This document shows positions 63,404-64,000 of a DNA stretch of 64,000 nt, piece by piece. The stretch is from the NCBI RefSeq assembly GCF_038396765.1, contig NZ_CP150096.1, forward strand, positions 5,253,001-5,317,000, written 5' to 3'. Each line of letters opens with the position of its first letter. Position 1 is the first letter of the stretch. The position numbers and the translations under genes were made by a program. The DNA comes from Chitinophaga caseinilytica. GTDB taxonomy: Bacteria; Bacteroidota; Bacteroidia; Chitinophagales; Chitinophagaceae. The notes under the pieces were generated by a model that had not been told where the DNA came from, did no database searches, and saw only the letters and a list, made by a program, of their open reading frames with translations.

Positions 63404-64000
63404 ATGCTCCGCACATCGCTATTCCTTACATTATTCCTCTTTTCCTGCGTTACCGCAATGGCACAAACTGCCCGCCAGGCCATCAATCAATACACATTCG
63501 CCCGGCTGTATGGTTACGTCCGTTTCTTTCACCCGTCGGATGCCGGCGTGGTCACGGATTGGGACGCGCTGGCCATTTACGGGGCGCAGGCCGTGGATGG
63601 CGCTAAAAATGCGGCCGAACTGAAAAGTGCGCTGGAAGGCATTTTCCACCCCATCGCCCCCACGCTGCGGATATACGAGACCGGTAAGCCTGCCCTTGGC
63701 CCGCTGGAAGCGCCCCGGGACGCGGGCCGCATGAAGGTAGTGATGTGGCAGCATAGCGGGTACGGGCCTGGCGGTGGGATTTACAAATCCATCCGGACCA
63801 ACAGTTACAACTTCCTGCCCAAGGCTACAGGGCTCCAGGGCGGAGGGTTCACTAATATTACCACCCAGCTGGACGCCAAGCCCTACCGCGGCCGGAAGTT
63901 CCGTTTCACCGCGGCCTCGCTGGCCACCAACCTTCGCGATGCCTACGGGCAGTTCTGGGTGCGGGTAGACCGGGTGGGCGATGGGATCGGGTTCTTCGAT
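63404..64000 (+). CDS. S41-type peptidase-like exported protein (partial, cut by window edge)
   Basis: The first 199 codons are present and the frame is open to the window end. Signal peptide MLRTSLFLTLFLFSCVTAMA then QTARQAINQYTFARLYGYVR. The segment ARLYGYVRFFHPSDAGVVTD is the usual N-terminal wording of large S41-family peptidases of Bacteroidota, whose catalytic tail-specific protease domain lies several hundred residues later and so outside this window. The call therefore rests on the N-terminal region alone. Divergent from the methyltransferase, with a promoter-like element between. Confidence 0.6.
   Translation, partial: MLRTSLFLTLFLFSCVTAMAQTARQAINQYTFARLYGYVRFFHPSDAGVVTDWDALAIYGAQAVDGAKNAAELKSALEGIFHPIAPTLRIYETGKPALGPLEAPRDAGRMKVVMWQHSGYGPGGGIYKSIRTNSYNFLPKATGLQGGGFTNITTQLDAKPYRGRKFRFTAASLATNLRDAYGQFWVRVDRVGDGIGFFD

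Noticed and set aside
1..64000. rRNA, tRNA, insertion sequence or CRISPR array
   Set aside because: No transposase-like gene, terminal inverted repeats, repeat-spacer array or clover-leaf-forming sequence was found by reading; short tRNAs could have been missed without a scan.

Overview
The window is about 57% GC by eye and carries the gene content of a Bacteroidota member, most likely family Chitinophagaceae (Chitinophaga-like). The basis is three SusC/SusD loci each controlled by an ECF sigma factor and a FecR anti-sigma factor, OMP_b-brl_3 type TonB-dependent receptors, a LytS/LytTR pair, a virtual absence of Shine-Dalgarno sequences, and several matches to the Bacteroidota -7 promoter element TAnnTTTG. 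The genus is an inference from family content; no database search was run. No rRNA, tRNA, insertion sequence or CRISPR array was seen.

Layout. 1-7126: nutrient-uptake locus 1, with a SusD (cut by the left edge), SusC and FecR on the minus strand and the sigma gene diverging. 7189-8493: a CorC/HlyC-type membrane protein. 8494-9417: non-coding, lower GC, with repeat elements just before the next operon. 9418-16404: four co-oriented genes (DUF1549/DUF1553 cytochrome-like lipoprotein, Tat-exported DUF1501 protein, Tat-exported NHL propeller, membrane protein fused to cytochrome c, LRR, chitobiase-like and discoidin-like parts), followed by a convergent orphan LuxR-type response regulator. 17245-25555: locus 2 (two lipoproteins, SusD, SusC, FecR, divergent sigma).

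25629-28418: a Tat-exported Gfo/Idh/MocA oxidoreductase, exonuclease III and a DUF481 protein. 28672-39357: locus 3, entirely on the plus strand: sigma, FecR, SusC, SusD, DUF4843 lipoprotein, PKD-like lipoprotein and a TlpA-like thioredoxin. 39417-43743: LytTR regulator and LytS-type kinase, diverging from a TonB-dependent receptor. 45090-52651: a CusRS-like two-component system followed by a CusCBA/CzcCBA-type heavy-metal efflux operon. 53564-60658: a second OmpR/kinase pair with a PAP2 phosphatase, a TonB-dependent receptor and an LtaS-like phosphotransferase, which looks like an envelope-modification unit. 60693-64000: small accessory genes (VOC protein, EamA half-transporter, a frameshifted SUKH gene, a two-TM protein, a methyltransferase) and the start of an S41-type peptidase.

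How the parts work together. In each Sus locus the SusC-SusD pair imports a ligand; the FecR protein probably senses the occupied transporter through the SusC N-terminal STN domain and releases the sigma factor. Loci 1 and 3 share a stem-loop of the same geometry 70-80 bp before susC. The most interesting items are that shared leader, the DUF1549/DUF1501/NHL/cytochrome fusion operon, the PAP2-receptor-LtaS unit, an apparent set of leaderless promoters, and a single-base frameshift in the SUKH gene.
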